In this document: one piece after another, positions 24,141 to 33,492 of the stretch
Position numbering within the stretch: position 1 is the stretch's first letter
How the letters are laid out: each line of letters begins with the position of its first letter
Source of the DNA: Pseudomonadota bacterium
GTDB lineage: Bacteria > Pseudomonadota > Gammaproteobacteria > Steroidobacterales > Steroidobacteraceae
Length of the DNA stretch: 64,000 bases
Direction of reading: 5' to 3'
NCBI GenBank assembly: GCA_016703895.1
Contig: JADJBE010000026.1
Location: 1-64,000, forward strand
Notes under the pieces: generated by a model
The model's input: the letters and a program-made list of their open reading frames with translations, nothing else
Told to the model about the DNA's origin: nothing
Database searches by the model: none
Made by a program: the position numbers and the translations under genes

Positions 24141-27100
24141 ATGCGTTCACTTTCACTAGTATTAGCGATCTCTGCCCACGCACTGTGCCTGGCGCTGTCC
24201 TCACCGTATGCTGTCGCCGCCGATGCCCCGCCTCTGCCTCGCTACCAACTCGAGACGCAACTCGATCCAGCGGCTCGCACGCTCGATGCGCGCGCGGTGG
24301 TCAAGTTGCCGCCCGCCATGGCAGGTCAGGCAGTCGAGTTCTTGCTGGCGGCACCGCTCGCGATGGTCGAATCGGAACCCCGCGCGGAACGCCTGCCGGC
24401 CGACGCCGCTGCTGGCTTCAGCGGCATCAACGGCTCTTCGCAAGCAATGACGCGCTCCGGTCGCGCGGCGCGCTATCGCGTGCAGCTCGCGCCGGGCAGT
24501 GCGCAATTTGCGCTGCACTATAAAGGCCGCATCGACTTCGGTTTCGAGACACCCGGGCAGGAATACGCCCGCGGCTTCAACGAGACTGCGGGTGTCATCA
24601 AAGAAGACGGCGTCTACCTGGCCGGCAGCACGCTCTGGTACCCCTACCTCGGCGACACGTTGTTCACGTTTGAACTAACAGCACAGTCGCCCGAGGGTTG
24701 GCAGTTGATCAGCCCAGGCAATGGCACCGCCCGCGATGCCGCGGGTAAGACGCACTGGCGCTCGGACGCGCCGCTCGATGAGCTGCATATTGTCGGCGGC
24801 CCCCTCACCCGCTATGCGCGCGCCGCAGGTGCCGTCACGGCCGAGGTGTACCTGCGCAAGCCCGATGATGCGCTCGCAGCCAAGTATCTGGAGGCAACGG
24901 CGCGCAATCTCGAAATGTACCGCAGCCTGATCGGCACTTATCCATACGAGAAGTTCGCGCTGGTCGAGAACTTCTGGGAAACCGGCTACGGCATGCCGAG
25001 CTTCACCCTGTTAGGGCCACAGATCATTCGCTTCCCGTTCATCCTGACCTCATCCTATCCGCACGAGATCCTGCACAACTGGTGGGGCAACGGCGTGTTC
25101 GTCGACTACGCCAGCGGCAACTGGTGCGAAGGCCTCACCGCCTACCTTGCGGATCACCTCTACAAGGAGCAGCAGGACCAGGGTGCCGAGTATCGGCGCG
25201 ACACGCTGAAGAAATACCGCGACTTCGTCCGCGAGGCACGTGACTTCCCTTGAGCGAGTTCCGCTCGCGGCATAGTCCGGCCACTGAAGCGGTGGGCTAC
25301 GGCAAAGCCCTGATGCTGTTTCATATGACTCGCCGCCAGATCGGCGACGAGGCCTTCAAGCGCGGCTTGCAGAAGTTCTATCGCGAGCAGCGCGGCAAGC
25401 GCGCCACCTTCATGGACCTGGCGCGCGCCTTCAGCGCGGTGGCCGAGACGGATCTGCTGCCGATGTACGAGCAGTGGGTGACGCGTGCTGGCGCGCCGGA
25501 CCTGCGCGCTACTGACGTGACGATGGCTCGCGCCAGCGCCGCAAACGAGTCGTACGCTGTCCGCGGCACGCTGCGCCAAGTGCAGAAGGCAGCGCCCTTC
25601 GCAATGGATATCCCCGTGGCTATCCGCACGCGCGCGGGTGTCGAGATGTTCAAGGTCGCAAGCAACCAGCGCGACACGAAGTTCGAGTTCGTGACGCAAG
25701 CCGAACCGCTGTCGGTCGAGATCGATCCCGAGTTCGATCTGTTCCGCCTGCTCGACGCGCGCGAGACGGCCCCATCGCTCGGTCAGATGTTCGGCGACCC
25801 GGAGATCGTCGCGGTGCTACCGGCGGCCGCGAGCGCCGAGACACAGGCCGTGTATCGCAAGATGATCGAGTTCTGGGGCGGCGGCAACGCACAGAAAATC
25901 GACACGCGTCTCGACAGCGCCAGAATGGCGTTGCCGAAGGATCGCGCCATCTGGTTCTTCGGGCGCGACAACACGCTGGCAAAACAGTGGTTCGCGGACG
26001 ATCCGGCGATCGGCTACGCGGTCGCTGATGACGGGATCAATGCGGCCGGCACCAACATGCCGTTCAAAGACCATTCGACCGTGGTCGTTAGGCGCAACCC
26101 CGGCAATCCCGCCAAAGCGGTGGGATGGGTCACCGTCGATCCCCTGGCGGCGGGCGAAGGCCTGGCGCGCAAGCTGCCGCACTACGGTAAGTACTCTTAT
26201 CTTGGCTTCGAGGGCACGGAGCCAGCCAACACCGCCAAGGGCGAGTGGATCGCGGCCGACTCGCCGTTGCATGTCGTCTTGCCAGCGTCGAATGCTGTGC
26301 CGATGGCCGCGGCTGCGCCAGCGACTAACAAGTTCCCGCCGCGTAGGCCGCTCGCGACGCTGCCGGCCGTATTTGACGGTGCCGCCATGATTGAGCTAGT
26401 GCGTTGGCTCGCCGATCCCGCTCGCGACGGTCGCGGCCTCGGCACTGAGGGCCTGCAAGCGGCTGGCGACTACGTCGCAGACGCATTCAATGCAGCGGGG
26501 CTCGTGCCCGGCAATGGCGAGTCCTATTTCCAGCCGTTCGAGTTCACGCCGGCTGGTGCGAAACAACCCATCCGCACGCGCAATGTCGTCGGTGTTCTGC
26601 AAGGCGCAAATCCCGCCTTTGCGGACCAGGCGGTGATCGTCTCGGCGCACTACGACCATCTCGGTCGCAGTGGTCCAGGTGTCAGGGTCGAGGAAGTCGG
26701 CCAACTCCATCCTGGCGCCGACGATAACGCGAGCGGCGTCGCCGTGATGCTCGAGTTAGCCCGCACCTTGGCGGCTGCCGGTGCGCCACCGCGGACGCTC
26801 GTATTCATCGGCTTCTCGGGCGAAGAGTCGGGGCTGAATGGCTCGAAGTTCTTCGTCGCCAACTCCACTGTGCCGCTTGCCGGCATCCGTGCCGTCGTGA
26901 ATCTCGACACCGTTGGGCGCTTAGGCAACGGTGAAGTAACGGCGCTGGCAACTGGCACCGCGACCGAGTGGCAACACGTGTTTCGCGGCATCACTTTCAC
27001 AACCGGCATCCCGACCAAGAGCATTCCCGGCGCGTCGCAGTCCTCTGATCAACAGAGTTTCATCGAACGCGGCATCCCGGGTATTCAGCTTTTTACCAAA

Positions 27101-27571
27101 GCCCATCTCGATTACCACCGGCCGACCGACACTGCCGACAAAGTGGACGTCGATGGCTTGGTGAAAGTCGCCACCGTGGCCCGCGAGACGATCGATTACC
27201 TGGTGCAACGACCCGAGCCGCTCACCATCACGATCGATGCAGCGGCCGGCGGTAACAACGCCGGTCCGGCAGGCGCGACGAGCTCCGGGGGTGCTGATGG
27301 CACCTCACGGCGTGTCTCCTTCGGGCTGGTACCGGACTACGCCCAACAAGCCAGAGGCGTGAAGGCGGAGTCGGTCGTGCCGGACTCGCCCGCGGCCCAC
27401 GCTGGCATCGTTGCCGGCGACGTATTGCTCGCACTGGATGGCGTCGCGATCAATGACTTGGGTGCTTTCTCCAACGCGCTCAAGCAGCACGTCGCGGGCG
27501 ACAAAGTGAAGGCGACGATCCTGCGCGACGGCGTCGAGACCGTCGTCGCGGTCGAACTGCTGGCGCGGTAA
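24141..27571 (+). pseudogene. Secreted M1 aminopeptidase - M28 peptidase - PDZ fusion, with a frameshift
   Basis: If one base is restored near 25247-25251, a single ~1143-residue protein results. It has a signal peptide (to about residue 27, AVAADAPP) and an M1 domain with HEILH at 308-312 and Glu330 in NWCEGLTAYLAD. The break comes after VREARDFP; the other frame resumes with LSEFRSRHSPATEAVGYGKA, as expected for M1 proteins, so a C appears to be missing from TTCCCTT. An M28 domain follows (VIVSAHYDHLG, GADDNASGVAVML, FSGEESGLNGS, NLDTVGRLG, IPGIQLF), and a PDZ domain ends it. Two zinc exopeptidases in one secreted chain is an unusual layout. An alternative start is ATG 24132. Confidence 0.85.
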
Positions 27572-27578
27572 GCGCCAA

Positions 27579-27622
27579 GCGGGCGCGCTCAGCGTCCCCA
27601 CGCCGTTCAAAGCGGCGCCCGC
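27579..27622. repeat. GC-rich inverted repeat after the peptidase gene
   Basis: GCGGGCGC (27579-27586) and GCGCCCGC (27615-27622) can form an 8-bp stem in the 100-nt gap before mgtE. There is no T run, so it is not a classical intrinsic terminator. It may slow polymerase or protect the 3' end. Confidence 0.35.
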
Positions 27623-27671
27623 GCGGACTACGTAACGGCAACGTCAGCCGCGCGTTACACTTCCGCGCGCC

Positions 27672-29027
27672 ATGAACGCGGAACTCAAACCCGGCAAACC
27701 AGGACGGCTCGCAGCACTGCGCGAAGCGCTCACGCAGGGTACGTTCCGTTCTGCGCATCGCCTCGTCAACGCGATGCACCCGGCCGAGATTGCGAATCTG
27801 CTCGAGTCCCTGCCGTCGGCACAACGCGAGGTGGTGTGGGAATTCGTTGACCCCGAGCTCGAAGGTGACGTGCTCGTCGAATTGAACGAGAACGTCCGTC
27901 AGTCGTTGATCGACGGGATGGACGCCGAAGAGCTGGTCGCCGCCGCCGAAGGCATGGAGGTGGATGATCTCGCCGACCTCGTCGGCGATCTACCCGAGGC
28001 CGTGACGCGCCAGGTGCTGCGGGCGATGGACCAGCAGGACCGCGAACGACTCAATACCGTGCTGGCTTACGGTGAGGATACCGCCGGCGGTCTGATGAAC
28101 ACCGACACGGTGAGCGTCCGTTCCGACGTGACGATCGAGGTGGTGCTGCGCTATCTACGCATGCGCGGCGAGCTGCCAGACAAAACCGATCGCCTGTTCG
28201 TCGTCGATCGCAACGATCGATATCTCGGCACGATTCCAATCACGCGACTACTGACCGAAGACGAAGACACCGTGGTCGGCGAGTGCCTCGAGTCGGACTC
28301 GCCGCGCATCGTGCCCGAGATGTCGGCGCACGACGTCTCACAGCTGTTCCAGGACCGCGACCTCGTATCGGCCGCGGTGGTGAACCCGGCGGGTCGGTTA
28401 TTGGGCCGGATCACCATTGACGACGTCGTCGACGTCATCCGCGAAGAAGCCGAACACTCGTTGTTATCGATGGCCGGACTGCCCGATGAAGAGGATCTGT
28501 TCGCAGGTGTGATCCCCTCGACCCGCCGTCGATTGCTTTGGCTCGGCATCAATCTCGTGACTGCGTTTCTGGCCGCATTCGTCGTCTCACGCTTCGAGGG
28601 GACGATCGAGAAAGTCGCGGCGCTCGCTGCACTGATGCCGATCGTAGCCAGCATGGGCGGCATCGCGGGCACGCAGACCGTCACGCTGATTATTCGTGGC
28701 CTAGCGCTCGGTCAGGTGGAATGGGCTAACGCACGCTGGTTGTTATGGAAGGAAATCGCCGTCGGCGGACTCAATGGCGTGATCTGGGCGGTCGTGGTCG
28801 GCTGTGTCGCGGTGTTCTGGTTTGGCACCTGGAAGATCGCGGCGATCATCGCCGCGGCGATGCTGGTCAACCTGCTCGCCGCCGCAGGCGTCGGCGTGCT
28901 CGTGCCGCTGATCCTGCGGCGCATGAAGATCGATCCAGCACTGTCAGCTGGCGTGATCCTGACAACCTTCACGGATTGCATTGGCTTTGCGACGTTGTTA
29001 GGACTAGGCGCGTTGTTCCTGACCTGA
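27672..29027 (+). CDS. mgtE: Magnesium transporter MgtE
   Basis: This 451-residue protein has the MgtE layout: an N-terminal superhelical domain (MHPAEIANLLESLP, LVGDLPEAVTRQVLRAM), two CBS domains from about residue 140 (GGLMNTDTVSVRSDVTI, VVNPAGRLLGRITIDDVVDV) that sense Mg, and five C-terminal membrane helices with MPIVASMGGIAGTQT and the pore-lining ILTTFTDCIGF. It mediates gated Mg uptake at the inner membrane. No M-box or other leader is seen in the 100 nt upstream. Confidence 0.94.
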   Translation: MNAELKPGKPGRLAALREALTQGTFRSAHRLVNAMHPAEIANLLESLPSAQREVVWEFVDPELEGDVLVELNENVRQSLIDGMDAEELVAAAEGMEVDDLADLVGDLPEAVTRQVLRAMDQQDRERLNTVLAYGEDTAGGLMNTDTVSVRSDVTIEVVLRYLRMRGELPDKTDRLFVVDRNDRYLGTIPITRLLTEDEDTVVGECLESDSPRIVPEMSAHDVSQLFQDRDLVSAAVVNPAGRLLGRITIDDVVDVIREEAEHSLLSMAGLPDEEDLFAGVIPSTRRRLLWLGINLVTAFLAAFVVSRFEGTIEKVAALAALMPIVASMGGIAGTQTVTLIIRGLALGQVEWANARWLLWKEIAVGGLNGVIWAVVVGCVAVFWFGTWKIAAIIAAAMLVNLLAAAGVGVLVPLILRRMKIDPALSAGVILTTFTDCIGFATLLGLGALFLT

Positions 29028-29042
29028 TGTCCGCGGATCGTG

Positions 29043-29363
29043 TCATTGCCACGCGCGACTGAACAACTCATCCAAGGCGGTGGCAATGAGTTGGCCCGCT
29101 TCGGTCAGTGAGCCCACTTTTTTGCCTAACTGGCCCGTACTGACTGAGACGATCTCGAGCGGGTGTAGCACTACCTTGGTGCCCTTGATCGTAAACGCGG
29201 GATTGAAGGTCGGAAAACTGACTGGTCCGATCGCACTGGCACGTACGAGCGGCACCACGACCCGGCGTCTGTAGCCTTCAAATTGCGAAGATTGGACGAT
29301 GACAACGAACGGGATACTGTCCTTGTGTCGACCAAGGTTGTGATGGACGTCAAATTGGGCCAT
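29043..29363 (-). CDS. ccdB: CcdB family gyrase-poison toxin
   Basis: This 106-residue protein matches CcdB: MAQFDVHHNL, PFVVIVQSSQFEGYRRRVVV, PLVRASAIG, NPAFTIKGTKVVLHPLEIVS and the C-terminal DELFSRAW, whose last residues (W before the end) contact GyrA in the F-plasmid protein. Its start codon overlaps the ccdA stop. It is convergent with mgtE. Confidence 0.88.
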   Translation of the reverse strand: MAQFDVHHNLGRHKDSIPFVVIVQSSQFEGYRRRVVVPLVRASAIGPVSFPTFNPAFTIKGTKVVLHPLEIVSVSTGQLGKKVGSLTEAGQLIATALDELFSRAWQ

Positions 29364-29629
29364 CAGAGAGTCGTGTGTTCGTCGGCAAATGACCCTTGGT
29401 CGGCCTCGAAGCGATTCCAGATAAAGATCGTCTGTTCCACGACCGCTGCGCGCGCCAACCGTTGTCGCAGCTCGCTTTCGACATGTTCGCCGAGGAGTTC
29501 TTCGACCAATGCAGAAAGATTGTTGGTCATGCCTTTTGCCTGGCTTACCAGCGCCTCGTTGAGTGTGAGGTTGACAGGTCGCTTGCGCGACACTGCGTCG
29601 GAATCTAATGGGAAATCACCGCGCTTCAT
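29363..29629 (-). CDS. ccdA: CcdA family antitoxin
   Basis: This 88-residue protein has a ribbon-helix-helix N-terminus (RKRPVNLTLNEALVSQAKGM, NLSALVEELL) and a disordered C-terminal half with the CcdB-binding WNRFEADQGSFADEHTTL motif. It neutralises CcdB and should repress its own operon. No ribosome binding site precedes the ATG; the bases immediately upstream form a symmetrical operator-like sequence, so the mRNA may be leaderless or nearly so. Confidence 0.88.
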   Translation of the reverse strand: MKRGDFPLDSDAVSRKRPVNLTLNEALVSQAKGMTNNLSALVEELLGEHVESELRQRLARAAVVEQTIFIWNRFEADQGSFADEHTTL

Positions 29630-29650
29630 ATGCGCATACTATGCGCATAT
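29628..29650. promoter_or_regulatory. Probable ccdAB operator: tandem palindromes touching the start codon
   Basis: TATGCGCATA, itself a palindrome, occurs twice with one base between, making a perfect 23-bp inverted repeat. Its edge overlaps the ccdA ATG (29627-29629). Paired symmetric sites are what a dimeric ribbon-helix-helix repressor would bind. The role is inferred. Confidence 0.6.
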
Positions 29651-29669
29651 CACAAGAAACACCACTAAC

Positions 29670-30803
29670 TCAAACTGCCAAAAACTTGGTAAGCGCGCTC
29701 TGTTGCGCCATCCCATCCCGATAGCCGAGATCGATCAGCTCGCGCGTGTAGTTGGACTGGAACATGAGATAGCTAGCCAGCAAGCTGCCGGCTTTGTCGC
29801 GCGCGCCGATCACCCGCAGCAGACCGCGCAACCCTCGCGGCAGGCTGTCGACATGCCGCGCAGCAAGCGAGCTGGGGTCCTCGCTCGGACCAGTCAATAG
29901 GGTTTCAATCGAACGTGCGACGGTCGACTCGGGCGCTGCGCGCACGAGGTCATTGACACGCGCAAGCTGCTCGCAATCGGCCGCGATCTGATCCGTGAAC
30001 CGTGTATCGAGCATGTAGCCAAACAACTGACCCGGGGTCGGCGACGTGTCGCCGAGCACAAGACGTGGTCCGGCGTTCGCCTGGCGCACGCCGATGATCA
30101 GGATACGGTCCGCACCTAGATGAATGCAGGGGCTCAACGGCGCGGTCTGGCGCATCGCTCCGTCCCCATAGAACTCGTCGTCGACTTGCACGGGTGGGAA
30201 CAGGAAGGGAATACCGAGGCTCGCCATGAGATGGTCGAGCTCCAACGGAGTGCGTTTACCGTAGCGCTGCGCGCGGTTCCAGTCGGGGATTGCCTCGTGA
30301 CCCTCGAAGAACGACACCGAGTGCGCAGTGGCGTAGCTCGTGGCACAGAGCGCCAGCGCGTGCAGCGAACCGTCGGCCACACGCGCCCGAACAGCCTCGA
30401 AATCGGTGACGTAGGTCAGCAAGCGACGCAACGGCATGTTGTTGAGCAGAGAATGCGGCGGCGCCAACAGAAAACCGCCTGACAGCAGCGACAGTGCCCA
30501 ATGCAACCCCGAGCGTAGCACCGACACCGAGTCCACACGAAAGACCTGCTGCACTCGAAAATTCGACCAGACGGACTCGAGCGAGGCGACAGCCCGCTCC
30601 CAGCGGTGAGCGTCGGCCGCCAGGATGCTGGCCACCACCGCACCTGCCGAGGTGCCGACAATGATCGGGAACGGGATACGCTGCTGCTCGGTGAACTCAG
30701 CAATCGCCTTCAAAACCCCCACCTGATAGGCCGCGCGGGCGCCGCCGCCCGTCAAAATCAGCGCAACCCGCGGCGCGGCGCCGACACTGTTAGACTGGTT
30801 CAT
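29670..30803 (-). CDS. Patatin-like phospholipase
   Basis: This 377-residue protein has the patatin serine-aspartate dyad: oxyanion loop ILTGGGARAAYQVGVLKAI, nucleophile motif IVGTSAGAVVAS, and the catalytic Asp in EFYGDGAMRQTAPLSP. A DUF3336-type N-terminus is absent. It probably hydrolyses acyl chains of phospholipids, in the cytoplasm or delivered elsewhere, since no signal peptide is seen. It is divergent from the secreted peroxiredoxin over 33 nt. Confidence 0.9.
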   Translation of the reverse strand: MNQSNSVGAAPRVALILTGGGARAAYQVGVLKAIAEFTEQQRIPFPIIVGTSAGAVVASILAADAHRWERAVASLESVWSNFRVQQVFRVDSVSVLRSGLHWALSLLSGGFLLAPPHSLLNNMPLRRLLTYVTDFEAVRARVADGSLHALALCATSYATAHSVSFFEGHEAIPDWNRAQRYGKRTPLELDHLMASLGIPFLFPPVQVDDEFYGDGAMRQTAPLSPCIHLGADRILIIGVRQANAGPRLVLGDTSPTPGQLFGYMLDTRFTDQIAADCEQLARVNDLVRAAPESTVARSIETLLTGPSEDPSSLAARHVDSLPRGLRGLLRVIGARDKAGSLLASYLMFQSNYTRELIDLGYRDGMAQQSALTKFLAV

Positions 30804-30836
30804 CGATTGACTGCCACCAGGTGCTGGAGAAACAAC

Positions 30837-31400
30837 ATGCTCTTATTACGCCGCCTAGCCATTACCCTGCTCGCCGCCACTGCGGTTCAGGTTGCTGTCG
30901 CCGATTCGCCCGCCCCGCCTGCCGTGGGCGATATGGCGCCAGCCTTCAAGTTACAGGACCAGAGCGGCAAATGGACCACGCTGGCAGACCACCGCGGCAA
31001 ATGGGTGGTGCTGTATTTTTACCCCAAGGACAACACGCCGGGCTGTACTACCCAAGCCTGCGAGCTGCGCGACAATATCTTTGCCTTTCGGCGCGCCGAC
31101 GCGGTGATCCTGGGTGTCAGCATCGATGACGTCGCCTCGCACAAGAAATTTGCCGAAGAGCATAGTCTGCCATTTCCGATCCTCGCCGATGCCACGAAAG
31201 CAACCGCCAAGGCCTACGGCGTGCTGTACAAGGCCATGGGCGTGATGGAAGTGGCGCGGCGCGACACTTTCCTGATCGATCCCAGCGGCAAGGTCGCCAA
31301 ACACTACAAGAGCGTCAATCCGAAGGGCCATTCGGAAATGGTGCTTGCGGACCTCAAGGGGCTCGCCACCGCTAAGCCAGCGGCTGTTCCGGCGAGTTGA
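30837..31400 (+). CDS. Exported Bcp-type peroxiredoxin
   Basis: This 187-residue protein has a signal peptide (MLLLRRLAITLLAATAVQVA, cleavage near VAVADS) and a thioredoxin-fold peroxiredoxin domain with YFYPKDNTPGCTTQACELRD: peroxidatic Cys in TPGC and resolving Cys five residues on, the atypical 2-Cys Bcp arrangement. Most Bcp proteins are cytoplasmic; this one should reduce peroxides in the periplasm, needing a periplasmic thiol donor. GGAGA precedes the ATG at 30837. Its last 29 nt overlap the convergent VWA gene. Confidence 0.88.
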   Translation: MLLLRRLAITLLAATAVQVAVADSPAPPAVGDMAPAFKLQDQSGKWTTLADHRGKWVVLYFYPKDNTPGCTTQACELRDNIFAFRRADAVILGVSIDDVASHKKFAEEHSLPFPILADATKATAKAYGVLYKAMGVMEVARRDTFLIDPSGKVAKHYKSVNPKGHSEMVLADLKGLATAKPAAVPAS

Positions 31401-32601
31401 GCGGGCCGCGACCGGGCACGTGACGCCGTTGCAGCGTCGCGATGGCCCGGTCCAGGCCGTCGAGCGTCAACGGGTACATCCTGTCATCCATTAGCTCGCG
31501 CGCAAGCTTGATCGATGGCGTCCACTGCCAACGCTCCGGCGGCTCGGGATTGAGCCAGACTAGCTTCGGGAAGTGGTTCGCAAGCCGTTGCATCCAGACG
31601 CTGCCCGCCTCCTGGTTCCAGTGTTCGACACTACCGCCAGGCTGCACGATTTCGTACGGGCTCATGGTCGCATCACCCACGAAGATCACGCGGTAGTCAG
31701 AATTATAAGTGCGCAGGATATCGAGCGTCGGAATCACCTCGTTCATCCGCCGGCGGTTGTCTCTCCAGACACGCTCATAGAGAAAATTGTGGAAATAAAA
31801 ATGCTCGAGGTGTTTGAACTCACCACGCGCGGCAGAGAACAACTCGTCGCAGATCCGGATGTGGTCGTCCATCGAACCGCCCACATCAAGAAACAACAGT
31901 ACCTTGACAGCGTTGCGCCGCTCGGCGACTAGCTTTAGATCGAGGTAGCCCGCGTTGCGCGCCGTTGCATCGATCGTCCCGTCGAGATCGAGCTGGTCCT
32001 GGATGCCCTGACGCGCAAACTTCCGCAGCCGGCGCAATGCCATTTTCATGTTGCGCGTGCCGAGTTCAACGCCGTCGTCAAAATTACGATACTCGCGTGC
32101 ATCCCAGACTTTGACAGCCCGCCGGTGACGCGACTCTTTTTGACCGATCCGGATGCCTTCCGGGTTATACCCGTAGGCGCCAAACGGCGATGTGCCAGCG
32201 GTACCGATCCATTTATTGCCGCCCTGATGCCGTTCTTTCTGCTCTTTCAGCCGCTCGCGCAATGTTTGCAGCAACTTCTCCCAGCCGCCCAGCGCTTCGA
32301 CCTTGGCCTTCTCCTCGTCCGTCAGCGTGCGCTCGGCTAGCTTCTGCAGCCACTCGGCCGGCAGATCCGCCGCGATCGCCTCGAACGCTCGCTCGGCGCC
32401 AGCAAAAAACTCGGCAAATACCTGGTCGAAACGATCGAAATGGCGCTCGTCCTTGACGAGCGTCGTGCGCGCGAGGTAGTAAAACTCCTCGGCGGACGCC
32501 CAGGCAACCCGCTGCTCGAGCGCTTCGAGCAGCGTCAAAAACTCGGGCAATGATACGGGCACACCGCCGGTGCGCAGGTCGAAAAAGAACCGCACCAGCA
32601 T
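31372..32601 (-). CDS. CoxE-like von Willebrand factor A domain protein
   Basis: This 409-residue protein has the CoxE/VWA layout: N-terminal helical LVRFFFDLRTGGVPVSLPEF, a charged middle, GPxxG-like GTAGTSPFGAYGYNPEGIRI, and a C-terminal VWA domain with MIDAS-like VLLFLDVGGSMDDHI and VGDATMSPYE. The canonical DxSxS is DVGGS. Such proteins act with a MoxR ATPase, encoded just upstream here, to remodel or insert metals into client enzymes. The client is not apparent from neighbours. Confidence 0.88.
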   Translation of the reverse strand: MLVRFFFDLRTGGVPVSLPEFLTLLEALEQRVAWASAEEFYYLARTTLVKDERHFDRFDQVFAEFFAGAERAFEAIAADLPAEWLQKLAERTLTDEEKAKVEALGGWEKLLQTLRERLKEQKERHQGGNKWIGTAGTSPFGAYGYNPEGIRIGQKESRHRRAVKVWDAREYRNFDDGVELGTRNMKMALRRLRKFARQGIQDQLDLDGTIDATARNAGYLDLKLVAERRNAVKVLLFLDVGGSMDDHIRICDELFSAARGEFKHLEHFYFHNFLYERVWRDNRRRMNEVIPTLDILRTYNSDYRVIFVGDATMSPYEIVQPGGSVEHWNQEAGSVWMQRLANHFPKLVWLNPEPPERWQWTPSIKLARELMDDRMYPLTLDGLDRAIATLQRRHVPGRGPLNSPEQPLA

Positions 32602-32613
32602 CGCAGGAGCTCG

Positions 32614-33489
32614 CTAACGACCCGCGCGCCGATGCAAAAAGACCAGCTGCTCGAACAGATGCACGTCCTGCTCATTCTTCAGCAGCGCGCCGTGCAACGG
32701 CGGAATCGATTTCTTGGGATCGTCCGTGCGCAATGCCTCTGGTGGAATGTCCTCGGCCAGCAACAACTTGATCCAGTCCAGTAACTCCGAGGTCGACGGT
32801 TTCTTCTTCAGCCCCGGCATGTCGCGCACTTTGAAGAACGCATTCAATGCCTCGGCTAACAGCTCACGCTTTAGGCCTGGATAATGAACGTCGACAATGC
32901 GCGTCATGGTCTCGACGTCCGGAAAGCGGATGTAGTGAAAGAAGCAGCGACGCAGGAACGCGTCCGGCAACTCTTTCTCGTTGTTGCTCGTGATGACGAT
33001 GATCGGACGATGCCGCGCTTTGATGAGCTCGCGCGTCTCGTAGACAAAGAATTCCATCCGATCGAGCTCACGCAGCAGGTCGTTCGGGAACTCGATATCC
33101 GCCTTGTCGATCTCGTCAATCAGCAACACCGGCTGCTGCTCGCTTTCGAAGGCTTCCCACAACTTGCCACGCACTATGTAGTTGCCAATGTCGCGGACCT
33201 TGGCATCACCTAACTGCGAGTCCCGCAAACGCGACACGGCATCGTATTCGTAGAGGCCCTGTTGCGCCTTGCTGGTCGACTTGATGTGCCACTCGAACAT
33301 GGGACGATCCAGCGCGCGCGCAATCTCCTCGGCGAGCTGCGTCTTGCCCGTACCCGGCTCGCCCTTGATCAGCAGTGGCCGGGATAACGTGATCGCGGCA
33401 TTCACTGCCATCATCAGATCATCGGTTGCAATGTAATCGCGCGTACCGGTGAAGCGTACTCGCGCAGTGGGGTCAGTAGTCGGTGTCAT
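32614..33489 (-). CDS. MoxR-type AAA+ ATPase
   Basis: This 291-residue AAA+ protein has Walker A IKGEPGTGKTQLAEEIARAL, Walker B LLIDEIDKADIEFPNDLLRE, sensor-1 IVITSNNEKELPDAFLRR and a C-terminal lid. With the adjacent VWA protein (12-nt gap) it forms a MoxR/VWA chaperone pair. The penicillin acylase gene ends 4 nt... upstream on the same strand, so the three may be cotranscribed, starting near 35901. Confidence 0.92.
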   Translation of the reverse strand: MTPTTDPTARVRFTGTRDYIATDDLMMAVNAAITLSRPLLIKGEPGTGKTQLAEEIARALDRPMFEWHIKSTSKAQQGLYEYDAVSRLRDSQLGDAKVRDIGNYIVRGKLWEAFESEQQPVLLIDEIDKADIEFPNDLLRELDRMEFFVYETRELIKARHRPIIVITSNNEKELPDAFLRRCFFHYIRFPDVETMTRIVDVHYPGLKRELLAEALNAFFKVRDMPGLKKKPSTSELLDWIKLLLAEDIPPEALRTDDPKKSIPPLHGALLKNEQDVHLFEQLVFLHRRAGR

Positions 33490-33492
33490 CGG

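Noticed and set aside
28600..28700. MgtE pore motif with Ile in GGIAGTQ as a damaged site
   Set aside because: As far as I recall, this variant is common in proteobacterial MgtE proteins, and the rest of the transporter is intact.
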